Source: Marinomonas rhizomae (lineage in GTDB: Bacteria; Pseudomonadota; Gammaproteobacteria; Pseudomonadales; Marinomonadaceae). From it: a stretch of DNA of 64,000 bases. The notes under the pieces were generated by a model. The model did not search any database and was not told where the DNA came from. It was given only the letters and a program-made list of their open reading frames with translations. The position numbers were made by a program, and so were the translations under genes. The DNA lies in contig NZ_CP073343.1 of the NCBI RefSeq assembly GCF_024397855.1, positions 682,001 to 746,000 of the forward strand, given 5' to 3'. Numbering within the stretch: the first letter of the stretch is position 1; each line of letters begins with the position of its first letter. This document shows, piece after piece, positions 9,136-19,935 of this stretch.

Positions 9136-9215
9136 AAAAGGGGTCAGATCCCTTTTACAGAACATTCGTAATTAGACTATTTAATATTAATTTTAAGGGA
9201 TCTGACCCCTTTTTT
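9136..9215. repeat. Inverted pair of AAGGGGTCAGATCCCTT-type repeats before glmS
   Basis: The block at 9136-9156 (AAAAGGGGTCAGATCCCTTTT) recurs inverted at 9195-9215, ending in a T-run 22 bases before the glmS start. In RNA the two arms would pair over about 19 bases around a roughly 38-base loop and look like an attenuator or terminator directly in front of glmS. Repeats with the GGGGTCAGA core are common mobile intergenic elements. Confidence 0.7.
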
Positions 9216-9237
9216 CACAGAAAAAAAGGACTCTCTC

Positions 9238-11064
9238 ATGTGCGGAATAGTTGGCGCCATTGCACGCCGTAACGTATCAAAAATTTTAATTGAAGGACTT
9301 AGTCGCCTTGAATATCGTGGCTATGATTCATCTGGTGTTGCCATTAACAACGAAGAAGGTGTTTATTCGCACCGTGCTGTGGGCAAAGTTCAAGCTTTAA
9401 AAGATAAATTTGCAGCAGAGCCGCTAGATGGAAAAATGGGCATTGCCCATACTCGTTGGGCAACCCATGGTAAGCCAACCGAAGCGAATGCGCATCCGCA
9501 CTTTTCCGGTGATGATTTGGCGTTAGTTCATAACGGCATTATTGAAAATCACGGACCATTGCGCAGCGAATTAAAAGCTAAAGGTTATGAATTCAAATCT
9601 GAAACAGACACCGAAGTCATTGTTCATCTTATTCATGATGCAATGAAAACACAGCCAGATTTACTGAAAGCAGTGCAAGCAACATTAACCAAACTCCATG
9701 GCGCATTTGCCATTGGCGTTGTGCAAAAAGACGACAACGAACGCTTTATAGCGGCTCGTAAAGGCAGTCCGCTGGTTATTGGTGTTGGTATCGAAGAAAA
9801 CTTCATTGCCTCAGATCAGCTTGCGCTATTGCATGTGACTGACCAATTTATCTTTTTGGAAGAAGGCGATATAGCAGAAGTTAGCCGCGACCAAGTGTCT
9901 ATCTATGATGCAAAAGGCGAGTTGCAAGATCGTCCTATTAGCGTGTTTAACCACAATATTGATGCGACAGACAAAGGCGAATTTCGTCATTACATGATGA
10001 AAGAAATCTACGAGCAACCTAAAGTGATCAGTGCTTGTCTAGAAGGTCGTATCAGTGAAACCAAGGTGCTGACTAGCTGCTTTGGGGTGGATTCTGCTTT
10101 CTTAAAAGAAATCGAAAACGTACACATCGTTGCGTGTGGTACCAGTTACCATGCCGGCATGGTAGCAAAATACTGGATCGAAGATTTAGCGGGTTTACCA
10201 TGTACTGTTGAAGTGGCCAGCGAATATCGCTATCGCAAAGTAGCCGTGCCAAAGAAAACTTTATTTTTGACCTTGTCGCAATCGGGCGAAACGGCTGACA
10301 CATTAGCAGCTCTACGTATGGCAAAAGAACTGGGGTATTTAACCACGTTAGCCATCTGTAATGTGCCATCAAGCACCTTAGTGCGTGAGTCAGCGCTTAC
10401 TCTGTTGACCAATGCCGGCCCTGAAATTGGCGTAGCATCAACCAAAGCCTTTACCACTCAGCTAACAGCATTATTGATTACCAGTGTGGCCATTGCTGTC
10501 GAAAACGGCTTGTCCGCAGAAAAAGAAAAAGAGTTGGTTCAAGCCATGCGTTCTTTACCTGCTTACGTGAATGATGCTTTATTGGCAGATGCACACATTA
10601 AGAAAGTGGCGGATCGATTTGCCAATAAAACCAATGCGCTATTTTTGGGACGCGGCACAATGTTCCCAATTGCACTAGAAGGCTCCCTGAAACTAAAAGA
10701 GATTTCTTATATTCATGCGGAAGCTTACCCTGCAGGCGAGCTGAAACACGGCCCATTAGCATTAGTCGATGAAGACATGCCGATTATTGCCTTGGTTCCA
10801 CATAACGACATGTTGGACAAACTTAAGTCAAACCTGCAAGAAGTCGCCGCCCGCGGTGGCGAACTGTATGTCTTTGCGGATAAAGACACAGACCTGCATA
10901 ACGAAGACAACATCACCTTCACCGAAGTGCCAAAAGTAGACAGCATCCTAGAGCCAATTGTGCATACCATCCCACTGCAGTTATTGTCTTACCATGTAGC
11001 TGTTGTTAAAGGCACCGATGTAGATCAACCTCGCAACCTAGCGAAGTCTGTGACGGTGGAATAG
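9238..11064 (+). CDS. glmS: Glutamine-fructose-6-phosphate aminotransferase (isomerizing)
   Basis: GlmS makes glucosamine-6-phosphate from fructose-6-phosphate and glutamine, the first committed step to UDP-GlcNAc. The N-terminal glutaminase domain starts MCGIVGAIA, with Cys2 as the nucleophile, and carries HTRWATHGKPTEANAHPH. Two SIS sugar-isomerase domains follow (GTSYHAG, SQSGETADTL, STKAFTTQL), and the protein ends DQPRNLAKSVTVE, the conserved C-terminal loop. Its 608 residues match the family. An AAGGA site lies seven bases before the ATG. No glmS ribozyme is present; a repeat hairpin precedes the gene instead. Confidence 0.98.
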   Translation: MCGIVGAIARRNVSKILIEGLSRLEYRGYDSSGVAINNEEGVYSHRAVGKVQALKDKFAAEPLDGKMGIAHTRWATHGKPTEANAHPHFSGDDLALVHNGIIENHGPLRSELKAKGYEFKSETDTEVIVHLIHDAMKTQPDLLKAVQATLTKLHGAFAIGVVQKDDNERFIAARKGSPLVIGVGIEENFIASDQLALLHVTDQFIFLEEGDIAEVSRDQVSIYDAKGELQDRPISVFNHNIDATDKGEFRHYMMKEIYEQPKVISACLEGRISETKVLTSCFGVDSAFLKEIENVHIVACGTSYHAGMVAKYWIEDLAGLPCTVEVASEYRYRKVAVPKKTLFLTLSQSGETADTLAALRMAKELGYLTTLAICNVPSSTLVRESALTLLTNAGPEIGVASTKAFTTQLTALLITSVAIAVENGLSAEKEKELVQAMRSLPAYVNDALLADAHIKKVADRFANKTNALFLGRGTMFPIALEGSLKLKEISYIHAEAYPAGELKHGPLALVDEDMPIIALVPHNDMLDKLKSNLQEVAARGGELYVFADKDTDLHNEDNITFTEVPKVDSILEPIVHTIPLQLLSYHVAVVKGTDVDQPRNLAKSVTVE

Positions 11065-11075
11065 GGCTGTAATAA

Positions 11076-11112
11076 ACCTCTGGCTGTTGTTCTTTGGGTG
11101 ACAGCTGGAGGT
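11076..11112. terminator. Probable terminator hairpin between glmS and the MBL gene
   Basis: ACCTCTGGCTGT (11076-11087) pairs with ACAGCTGGAGGT (11101-11112) with two mismatches across a 13-base loop, between convergent genes. It lacks a strong T-run, so terminator function is only likely. Confidence 0.4.
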
Positions 11113-11115
11113 CTA

Positions 11116-12555
11116 TCATGGTACCACCACTTCACATTCTGGATGCTCTATTTCAATCAACCCCTTTAACGTCCGCTTGGCACTATCATCCCCATGGACC
11201 AAATGTACTTTTCTTGGTCTCACTCGCATACGCTTAATAAAATTCAATAAATCCCGTTGCCCAGCGTGGGCAGAATAGCCACTGATCTGCTGCACTTTTG
11301 CGTTAATGGCATAACACTCCCCATCAAACACCACATAACCATTTGGCTGGTCGTGATATCGCAAAATATCTCGCCCTGGTGTGCCTGCTGCCTGATAGCC
11401 CACAAACAACACATCGTTACGCTCATCACCCAACAAAGCTTTTAAATAATTCACAATACGACCGCCAGCACACATGCCTGAGGCAGCAATAACAATAGCG
11501 GGGCGAGTTTGGCGCTGCAGGTAAGAGACGGTTTGTCAATGGGTGGTATGACCATCAATCGTCGTGACTTGCTCGAAATTCAACGGATGGCGACCTGAAC
11601 TTACGCGGTGCTTTGCCTCATCATCCCAATAGTTCGCCAAAGATCGATACACCTCAGTAAAACGACTCGCCAATGGTGAATCAATAATAATATCGATGTC
11701 TTCCCAATTTAACGAAACACCGGAGCGAGTCTGGCTAACAGGTTTTAGCTTGTTCTGATGAATAATATGTTCCAGCTCATACAGCAACTCTTGCGTACGG
11801 CCAATACTAAAAGCTGGAATCAGCACAGTGCCAGAATCACTGAGCGCATGCTCTAAACTTTGCTGTAAGTGCTTGCGCCTTGTTGCGCGTTTTTCATGAT
11901 TTCTATCGCCATACGTGCTTTCTAAAACAAGCTGATCTACACGGTAAGGCGATTGTGGTGCAGGTAATAAAGGCGAGTGGGGTGCACCTAAATCCCCTGA
12001 GAACAACACATCATGGTAGCGTTTTTCTTGGGATCTAATTTCAGCATTAGAGACTCTGAAAATAACATAAGCCGAACCCAAAATATGCCCAGCACGACGC
12101 ATCTGCACTTGTGCTTTGGTGGTATTGTTGGAAGTTAAAGGAACGTCAGTCCAAGTTTTATAATCCAGCGGAACTAACTGCGATGCCAAGCGCTCCAAAC
12201 ACGCCTTAATTATGCTGGCATTGCGCGTCACACCCACCTTAAGCGCATCTTCAATCACCAAAGGCAATAACTCAGCACTGGGTTTAGAGCAATAAATCGG
12301 TCCCGTAAATCCCGCCGCCAACAAATAAGGCAAACGCCCAACATGATCGATATGAACATGAGTAATCACCAACGCCTGAACAGCCGACAGATCAAAATCG
12401 ATTTCTAAACTGTTTGAATCCGCCCCAGACCCAGACGTCTCCGCCCCCTGAAACAGACCACAATCCACCAACACAGACTGATCAGAATCAACAAACAACT
12501 CATGACAAGAACCCGTCACACCCTGCACAGCTCCATAGTGCTTAATAGATAACAT
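11116..12555 (-). pseudogene. Beta-CASP metallo-beta-lactamase RNA-processing exonuclease, interrupted by one in-frame TGA
   Basis: The reading frame encodes a 479-codon protein of the MBL-fold/beta-CASP family (YsfH/CPSF-like putative exonuclease). The zinc-binding HVHIDH motif is at residues 66-71, the beta-CASP AASGMC and SGYSAHAGQRD motifs follow further on, and it ends near residue 479. A TGA at 11536-11538 (codon 340) interrupts it, with the frame unchanged on both sides and clear homology across it (HTTH-stop-QTVSYLQ). No other lesion is seen, so the event is a single substitution, a sequencing error or a recoding site. As read, the N-terminal 339 residues keep the metal site but lose the final motifs. 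No obvious partner gene is next to it. Confidence 0.8.
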
Positions 12556-12832
12556 ACAAATCCTTATGTATTTTTTTAAACAAGAGCTTACAATTTAATC
12601 ATATTAGAATTTATATGTTGATGCTTTTTCACGAATTCTTTCGTGTGCCTTGGAGACCTCAGTCAAGCTTCTGAAGAACTTTTGGATCACATTCTTTGCA
12701 TGCTTAGAGGTTTTAAATTAAGATTGTTCACATGTTGAACGCTGTTCTGTAGTTGTCAAAAAACAACTAGGTGAAGGGATAGGGAAGTACGTTTTTGGCT
12801 TTGAATAGGCTGACTCTGCTAAGGTTATCTTT

Positions 12833-13153
12833 ATGTTGACTGATGAATATCATTACAAGATTTTAAAAGAACTACAACAAGACCCAAACATTAGCCAACG
12901 GGAACTTGCTAAGCGTCTAGACATCAGCCTAGGAAAAGCCAACTTTTGCCTAAAAGCACTAATAGAAAAAGGCCTGATAAAAGCGGAAAACTTTAAAAAC
13001 AGCACTAACAAAATAGGCTATTTATACCTACTCACCCCAAAAGGCATAGAAGAAAAGGTTTCTCTTACACAGCGTTTTTTGCAACGAAAATTAAAAGAAC
13101 ACGAAGCCCTAGAAAAAGAAATAGAGCAACTAAGGCAAGAAGTGAAAACATAA
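12833..13153 (+). CDS. MarR-family EPS-associated transcriptional regulator
   Basis: A 106-residue protein with an N-terminal winged helix (ISQRELAKRLDISLGKANFCLKALIEKG) and a C-terminal coiled-coil tail (about 75-105). It matches the small EPS-associated MarR regulators that commonly stand at the head of exopolysaccharide or O-antigen clusters in gammaproteobacteria. It precedes wecB by 101 bases on the same strand, so control of the first polysaccharide cluster is likely. The upstream gap (12556-12832) probably holds the promoter; no RfaH ops site (GGCGGTAG) was found there. Confidence 0.85.
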   Translation: MLTDEYHYKILKELQQDPNISQRELAKRLDISLGKANFCLKALIEKGLIKAENFKNSTNKIGYLYLLTPKGIEEKVSLTQRFLQRKLKEHEALEKEIEQLRQEVKT

Positions 13154-13155
13154 TG

Positions 13156-13197
13156 CCCCGTAGGCCGGATGAGACGAGGCACGAGGCGTGATCTGAC
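13156..13197 (+). repeat. REP-like repeat (GTAGGCCGGATGAGACGAGG type)
   Basis: A G+C-rich imperfect palindrome whose core is GGATGAGACGAGGCACGAGG followed by CGTGATCTGAC. Related copies lie at 28690-28730, 29890-29926, 55583-55620 and 57127-57161. It sits between the EPS regulator and wecB. Confidence 0.75.
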
Positions 13198-13254
13198 AAT
13201 GAAAAACTTGATGAAGATTTAATTAAATTAACCAAAAAAGAGCCATAGAACACA

Positions 13255-14370
13255 ATGAAAGTACTTACCGTTTTTGGTACCCGTCCTGAAGCAATAAAAA
13301 TGGCCCCTTTAGTTCATGCGTTTGCTAAAGATGAACGCTTTGAAGCAAAAGCGTGTGTTACCGCACAACATCGCGAGATGCTTGATCAGGTATTGGATCT
13401 TTTTAAAATAACACCAGATTATGATTTAAATCTAATGAAGGCGGGACAAACTCTGCCCGAAGTCACCAGCCGAATTTTGCTTGAATTAACGCCAGTACTA
13501 AAAGAATTTAAACCCGATGTTGTACTGGTTCACGGTGACACAGCCACTACTTTCGCTGCTAGCCTAGCCGCATATTATGAGCAAATTGCCGTGGGGCACG
13601 TAGAAGCGGGCTTGCGTACGGGTAATATCTACTCACCTTGGCCTGAAGAAGGTAATCGCAAGTTAACCGGTGCCTTAACAAAGTACCATTTCGCGCCGAC
13701 AGAAAATTCCAAGCAAAACCTGCTTAACGAAAACTACACCAGTGACAATATCCATGTAACAGGCAATACCGTTATTGATGCCTTGCTTCTCGTGAAAGCT
13801 CAAATTGAATCTGACACTGTTTTAACCGATTCTCTGGCTGCTCAATTTCCTATGCTAGACAGCAGTAAAAAGCTGATACTTGTGACAGGCCATCGACGCG
13901 AAAGTTTCGGTGGTGGATTTGAACGTATTTGTGAAGCATTGGCGCAAACGGCAAAAGCGCACCCTGATGTTCAAATACTTTACCCAGTGCATTTAAATCC
14001 CAATGTGCAGGAACCGGTGAATCGCATTTTGAGCGATGTGAATAATGTGCATCTTATTGAGCCGCAGCAATACCTTCCGTTTGTCTACTTAATGAACAAA
14101 GCGCACATTATCTTGACCGACTCCGGCGGTATTCAAGAAGAAGCTCCTAGTCTAGGTAAACCCGTACTGGTGATGCGTGATACAACAGAACGCCCTGAGG
14201 CGGTAGACGCTGGTACGGTGAAGTTGGTTGGAACCGATGTGTTAAAAATTACCACGGCCCTAAATGAACTGCTAACGAATGACCTAGCGTACAGCGAAAT
14301 GAGCCGAGCTCATAATCCCTATGGTGATGGTAAAGCTTGTCAGCGAATTTGCGGTATTTTGGCTAAATAA
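13255..14370 (+). CDS. wecB: UDP-GlcNAc 2-epimerase (non-hydrolysing)
   Basis: WecB converts UDP-GlcNAc to UDP-ManNAc in the cytoplasm. The 371-residue protein opens [16 protein letters not shown] and carries [20 protein letters not shown], the [11 protein letters not shown] loop and [17 protein letters not shown], all GT-B-fold motifs of this family. wecC follows 70 bases later, so the pair makes UDP-ManNAcA as in enterobacterial common antigen and many capsules. It opens the structural part of the first polysaccharide cluster. Confidence 0.96.
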   Translation: MKVLTVFGTRPEAIKMAPLVHAFAKDERFEAKACVTAQHREMLDQVLDLFKITPDYDLNLMKAGQTLPEVTSRILLELTPVLKEFKPDVVLVHGDTATTFAASLAAYYEQIAVGHVEAGLRTGNIYSPWPEEGNRKLTGALTKYHFAPTENSKQNLLNENYTSDNIHVTGNTVIDALLLVKAQIESDTVLTDSLAAQFPMLDSSKKLILVTGHRRESFGGGFERICEALAQTAKAHPDVQILYPVHLNPNVQEPVNRILSDVNNVHLIEPQQYLPFVYLMNKAHIILTDSGGIQEEAPSLGKPVLVMRDTTERPEAVDAGTVKLVGTDVLKITTALNELLTNDLAYSEMSRAHNPYGDGKACQRICGILAK

Positions 14371-14440
14371 TAAATCTAGGTCCCGCCTTGAGGCGGACCA
14401 TGGCAACAGTAACAAACATTTTTGAACATTAAGGAATATC

Positions 14441-15724
14441 ATGTCTTTTAATACGATTTCTGTGATTGGTTTAGGGTATATTGGCCTACCAACCGCGGCT
14501 ATGTTTGCTTCTAGAAAGAAAAAAGTGATCGGAGTAGATGTTAATCAACATGCTGTAGACACCATAAATCGCGGTGAAATACACATTGTTGAGCCTGATT
14601 TAGACATGATAGTGCATGCAGCCGTTACAGAAGGCTATTTAAAAGCCGTGTTAAAACCTGAACCTGCCGATGCTTTTTTAATTGCGGTGCCTACACCCTT
14701 TAAAAAATCGTTAAATCAAGATGATATTCCTGAGCCAGATTTAACTTACATCCAAAAAGCGGCTGAAGCGATTGCGCCAGTGTTGAAAAAAGGCGACCTG
14801 GTCATCCTGGAATCAACCTCACCAGTGGGTGCCACAGAGCAAATGGCAGAATGGCTAGCAGCAGCGAGGTCAGACCTATCGTTTCCTTCTGCTAATAGTG
14901 AAGCAATGGATGAAACGGTGGATGTGAATGTGGCTCATTGCCCTGAGCGCGTTTTACCAGGCCATGTTGTGCGTGAATTAGTAGAAAATGACCGTGTTAT
15001 CGGTGGGATGACCGCGAAATGTTCTGCCCGCGCCGTAGAGCTATACAAAACCTTTGTACAAGGTGAGTGCGTTATCACGAATGCCCGCACAGCGGAAATG
15101 GCTAAATTGACAGAAAACTCTTGTCGAGATGTGCAAATTGCTTTTGCTAATGAGCTTTCTATCATTTGTGACAAGCTAGACATCGACGTATGGGAATTGA
15201 TTTCACTCGCGAACCGTCACCCACGTATTAATATTTTACAACCGGGGCCGGGTGTTGGCGGACATTGCATCGCGGTTGATCCTTGGTTCATCGTCAGCAA
15301 AACACCGGAAGAAGCCAAATTGATTCATACGGCTCGTAAAGTGAACGATGCCAAACCGGAATGGGTCATCAATAAAGTGAAAATAGCTATTGCCGATTTT
15401 TTACAAGCGAACCCAGATAAAACTGCTAAGGATGTAACGATAGCTTGTTACGGCCTAGCGTTTAAACCGGATATTGATGATTTACGTGAAAGCCCAGCAC
15501 TTAATATCACGAAAAAAATTACCGAAATACATTCAGGTAAAGTATTGGCTGTTGAGCCGAATATTAAGGCGCTGCCAGCTATGAATACAACGCTTGAACT
15601 TGTGAGCTTTGAAGAAGCGAAAGAAATGGCGGATGTGCATTTGTTATTGGTGGATCATAAAGTCTTTAAAACAGCAAAAATATCAAGCTGTTATTTAATC
15701 GATACGAAAGGAGTTTGGTTGTGA
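14441..15724 (+). CDS. wecC: UDP-N-acetyl-D-mannosamine dehydrogenase
   Basis: WecC oxidises UDP-ManNAc to UDP-ManNAcA with two NAD+. The 427-residue protein has the Rossmann motif GLGYIG near residue 10-15, the VPTPF loop, and the catalytic cysteine in VGGHCIAVDP (Cys276). The stop overlaps the GTG start of the next dehydrogenase gene by GTGA, indicating translational coupling. A small imperfect hairpin (14380-14398) lies in the gap after wecB. Confidence 0.95.
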   Translation: MSFNTISVIGLGYIGLPTAAMFASRKKKVIGVDVNQHAVDTINRGEIHIVEPDLDMIVHAAVTEGYLKAVLKPEPADAFLIAVPTPFKKSLNQDDIPEPDLTYIQKAAEAIAPVLKKGDLVILESTSPVGATEQMAEWLAAARSDLSFPSANSEAMDETVDVNVAHCPERVLPGHVVRELVENDRVIGGMTAKCSARAVELYKTFVQGECVITNARTAEMAKLTENSCRDVQIAFANELSIICDKLDIDVWELISLANRHPRINILQPGPGVGGHCIAVDPWFIVSKTPEEAKLIHTARKVNDAKPEWVINKVKIAIADFLQANPDKTAKDVTIACYGLAFKPDIDDLRESPALNITKKITEIHSGKVLAVEPNIKALPAMNTTLELVSFEEAKEMADVHLLLVDHKVFKTAKISSCYLIDTKGVWL

Positions 15725-16995
15725 GCGTAATGTCAAAAAAGATAGCAGTAATTGGTCTAGGTTACGTAGGTTTACCGCTCGCAGTGGAATTTGGAAAAAA
15801 GCAACAAATCGTTGGTTTTGATATCAATCAAGCACGAGTGAGCGAGTTGTTGTCAGGTAAAGATGCGACGTTAGAAGTAACTCCTGCGGAATTAAAACAA
15901 GCGACTTTATTGAAGTTTTCTTCTGCTATTGAGGATATAAAAGATTGTAATATTTACATTGTTACAGTGCCTACACCTATAGATGAAGCCAACGCACCCG
16001 ACCTAACGCCGCTTCGCAAAGCGTCTGCTATGTTAGCAACGGTTATTAAACAAAATGACGTTGTAATTTACGAGTCGACTGTCTATCCCGGTGCAACGGA
16101 AGAAGTTTGCATCCCTATTATTGAAAAGGCATCAGGGCTTAAATTTAATGAAGATTTTTTTGCGGGTTATAGTCCGGAGCGTATTAATCCTGGTGATAAG
16201 GTAAACACTTTAACTAAAATCAAAAAAATCACGTCTGGCTCTACACCCGAAATCGCAAAATTTGTGGATGACCTCTATGGCTCTATTATTACAGCAGGTA
16301 CTCATTCGGCGGGTTCTATAAAAGTCGCTGAAGCGGCAAAAGTTATTGAAAACACGCAGCGTGATTTGAATATTGCCATCATCAATGAATTTGCCAAAAT
16401 TTTTAATATTCTTAATATCGATACACAAGAAGTGCTTGATGCCGCAGGTACAAAATGGAATTTTTTGCCATTCAAACCAGGCTTAGTAGGCGGACATTGT
16501 ATCAGTGTAGATCCATACTATTTGACTTATAAAGCCAAAGAGGTGGGTTATCAGCCTGAAGTAATCTTGGCTGGACGACGTATTAACGATGGTATGGGGC
16601 AGTATACAGCGACACAACTCGTAAAGGCTGTTTCTAAGCGAAAAATACACGTTGATGAAGCGAAAGTGTTGGTGCTCGGCTTTACCTTTAAAGGGGATTG
16701 TCCTGACGTACGCAATACCAAAATTGTCGATATGGTTAAAGAATTAAAAAGCTTCAATATGCATGTCGATGTTTACGATCACTGGGCAAGCCCTGAAGAA
16801 GTCAAACATGAATATGGTATTGAGCTGATAAGCGAGCTTAAAGCTGGTTACTATGATGCTATTGTGTTGGCGGTGGATCACTCCGACTATAAAAAATGGG
16901 GCGAAGAAAAGATTCGCAGCTTAGGTAAGGAAAAGCACGTTCTTTATGATGTGAAATACGTCTTACCTTATGGTGAGTCTGACATACGTTTATAG
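15721..16995 (+). CDS. tviB: UDP-N-acetylglucosamine 6-dehydrogenase (WbpA/TviB type)
   Basis: This is a second UDP-HexNAc 6-dehydrogenase, giving UDP-GlcNAcA. Motifs: GLGYVGLPLAVEF, TVPTP, YESTVYPGATEE and the catalytic Cys in LVGGHCISVDP (Cys260). GTG 15721 is chosen because GAAAGGAG at 15705-15713 is seven bases before it and it overlaps the wecC stop. TTG 15715 and ATG 15730 are the alternatives. With the WbpB-like, acyltransferase and WbpE-like genes just downstream it forms a set for a 2,3-diamino-uronic acid nucleotide sugar, as in the P. aeruginosa O5 pathway. Which of the two names fits (tviB or wbpA) is a matter of family usage; the family is shared. Confidence 0.9.
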   Translation: MSVMSKKIAVIGLGYVGLPLAVEFGKKQQIVGFDINQARVSELLSGKDATLEVTPAELKQATLLKFSSAIEDIKDCNIYIVTVPTPIDEANAPDLTPLRKASAMLATVIKQNDVVIYESTVYPGATEEVCIPIIEKASGLKFNEDFFAGYSPERINPGDKVNTLTKIKKITSGSTPEIAKFVDDLYGSIITAGTHSAGSIKVAEAAKVIENTQRDLNIAIINEFAKIFNILNIDTQEVLDAAGTKWNFLPFKPGLVGGHCISVDPYYLTYKAKEVGYQPEVILAGRRINDGMGQYTATQLVKAVSKRKIHVDEAKVLVLGFTFKGDCPDVRNTKIVDMVKELKSFNMHVDVYDHWASPEEVKHEYGIELISELKAGYYDAIVLAVDHSDYKKWGEEKIRSLGKEKHVLYDVKYVLPYGESDIRL

Positions 16996-18856
<1,861 letters not shown>

Positions 18857-18864
18857 GTATATCT

Positions 18865-19935
18865 ATGCAATTTATTGATTTGGCAGCGCAGTATATGCAT
18901 CTAAAAGCAAGAATAAATAAGCGTATTCAAGCTGTATTGGATCATGGTCATTATATTATGGGTCCAGAGGTTCAGGAACTAGAAGAAAAGTTGGCTGAGT
19001 ATGTTGGTGTTAAACATGTGATTACCTGTGCAAATGGAACAGACGCTTTAACTCTTGCTATGATGGTGCTTGATATTAAACCAGGTGACGCTGTTTTTTG
19101 TCCAACTTTTACTTTTTTTGCAACAGCGGAAGTGATTGCTTACGAAGGTGCAATACCAGTTTTTGTAGATTCAGACGAAGCAACTTTTAACATTTGCCCG
19201 ATAGATTTAGAAAAGCGCATTCAGGCGACTATGGCTGATGGGATATTAACCCCTAAAGCTATTATTGCTGTAGATTTGTTTGGTTTACCTGCCAACTATC
19301 CAGAAATACAAAAAATTGCCGATAAATACAATTTAAAATTGGTAGAGGATGCTGCACAAGGTTTTGGTGGTGAGATTAATGGTAAACGAGCTGGTAGTTT
19401 CGGTGACATTGCAACAACCAGTTTCTTTCCAGCGAAACCTCTAGGTTGCTATGGTGACGGTGGTGCTATATTTACCAATAATGATGAATATGCAGAGCTG
19501 CTAAGGTCATATCGTGTACATGGTAAGGGGATTGATAAATACGATAATGTTCGCATTGGTATGAATAGTCGGTTAGATACTATTCAAGCCGCCATATTGC
19601 TCGAAAAACTAGCAGAATTTCCTATTGAGCTGATTAATCGTAATAAAGCTGCTGAGAATTACAGCACAACTTTAGCTGCTAAATATAGAATACCATCTGT
19701 ACCAGATGGCTATGTTAGTTCCTGGGCGCAGTATACGGTACTTTCTGATGATCGTGATTCTGAAATGATGAAGTATAAAGAACAATATGTTCCCACTATG
19801 ATTTATTATAGAGCCTGTATGCATCAACAAACAGCATTCAGTCAATTGGGATATCAAGAAGGAGATTTTCCGATTGCAGAAAATATGGCTAAAAAAGCTT
19901 TTAGTATACCTATGCATGGTTATCTGAGATTATAA
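18865..19935 (+). CDS. wbpE: PLP-dependent nucleotide-sugar aminotransferase (DegT/DnrJ/EryC1, WbpE-like)
   Basis: This transfers an amino group from glutamate to the 3-keto group of a UDP-GlcNAc uronic acid. The 356-residue protein has the family motifs: FTFFATAEVIAYEGAIPVFVD, EDAAQGFGGE (Asp162 pairing with the PLP ring nitrogen), and the Schiff-base lysine in FFPAKPLGCYGDGG (Lys191). The stop overlaps the flippase start (TAATG). With the 6-dehydrogenase, 3-dehydrogenase and acyltransferase before it, the pathway to a 2,3-diamino uronic acid is complete apart from a possible epimerase. Confidence 0.92.
   Translation: MQFIDLAAQYMHLKARINKRIQAVLDHGHYIMGPEVQELEEKLAEYVGVKHVITCANGTDALTLAMMVLDIKPGDAVFCPTFTFFATAEVIAYEGAIPVFVDSDEATFNICPIDLEKRIQATMADGILTPKAIIAVDLFGLPANYPEIQKIADKYNLKLVEDAAQGFGGEINGKRAGSFGDIATTSFFPAKPLGCYGDGGAIFTNNDEYAELLRSYRVHGKGIDKYDNVRIGMNSRLDTIQAAILLEKLAEFPIELINRNKAAENYSTTLAAKYRIPSVPDGYVSSWAQYTVLSDDRDSEMMKYKEQYVPTMIYYRACMHQQTAFSQLGYQEGDFPIAENMAKKAFSIPMHGYLRL

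Noticed and set aside
11536..11538. TGA as a selenocysteine codon in the beta-CASP gene
   Set aside because: No SECIS-like hairpin stands out just downstream and this family is not known to use selenocysteine at the site.
12556..12832. RfaH/JUMPstart control element before the first cluster
   Set aside because: No GGCGGTAG ops core is present on either strand in this gap; only an ordinary promoter region can be inferred.
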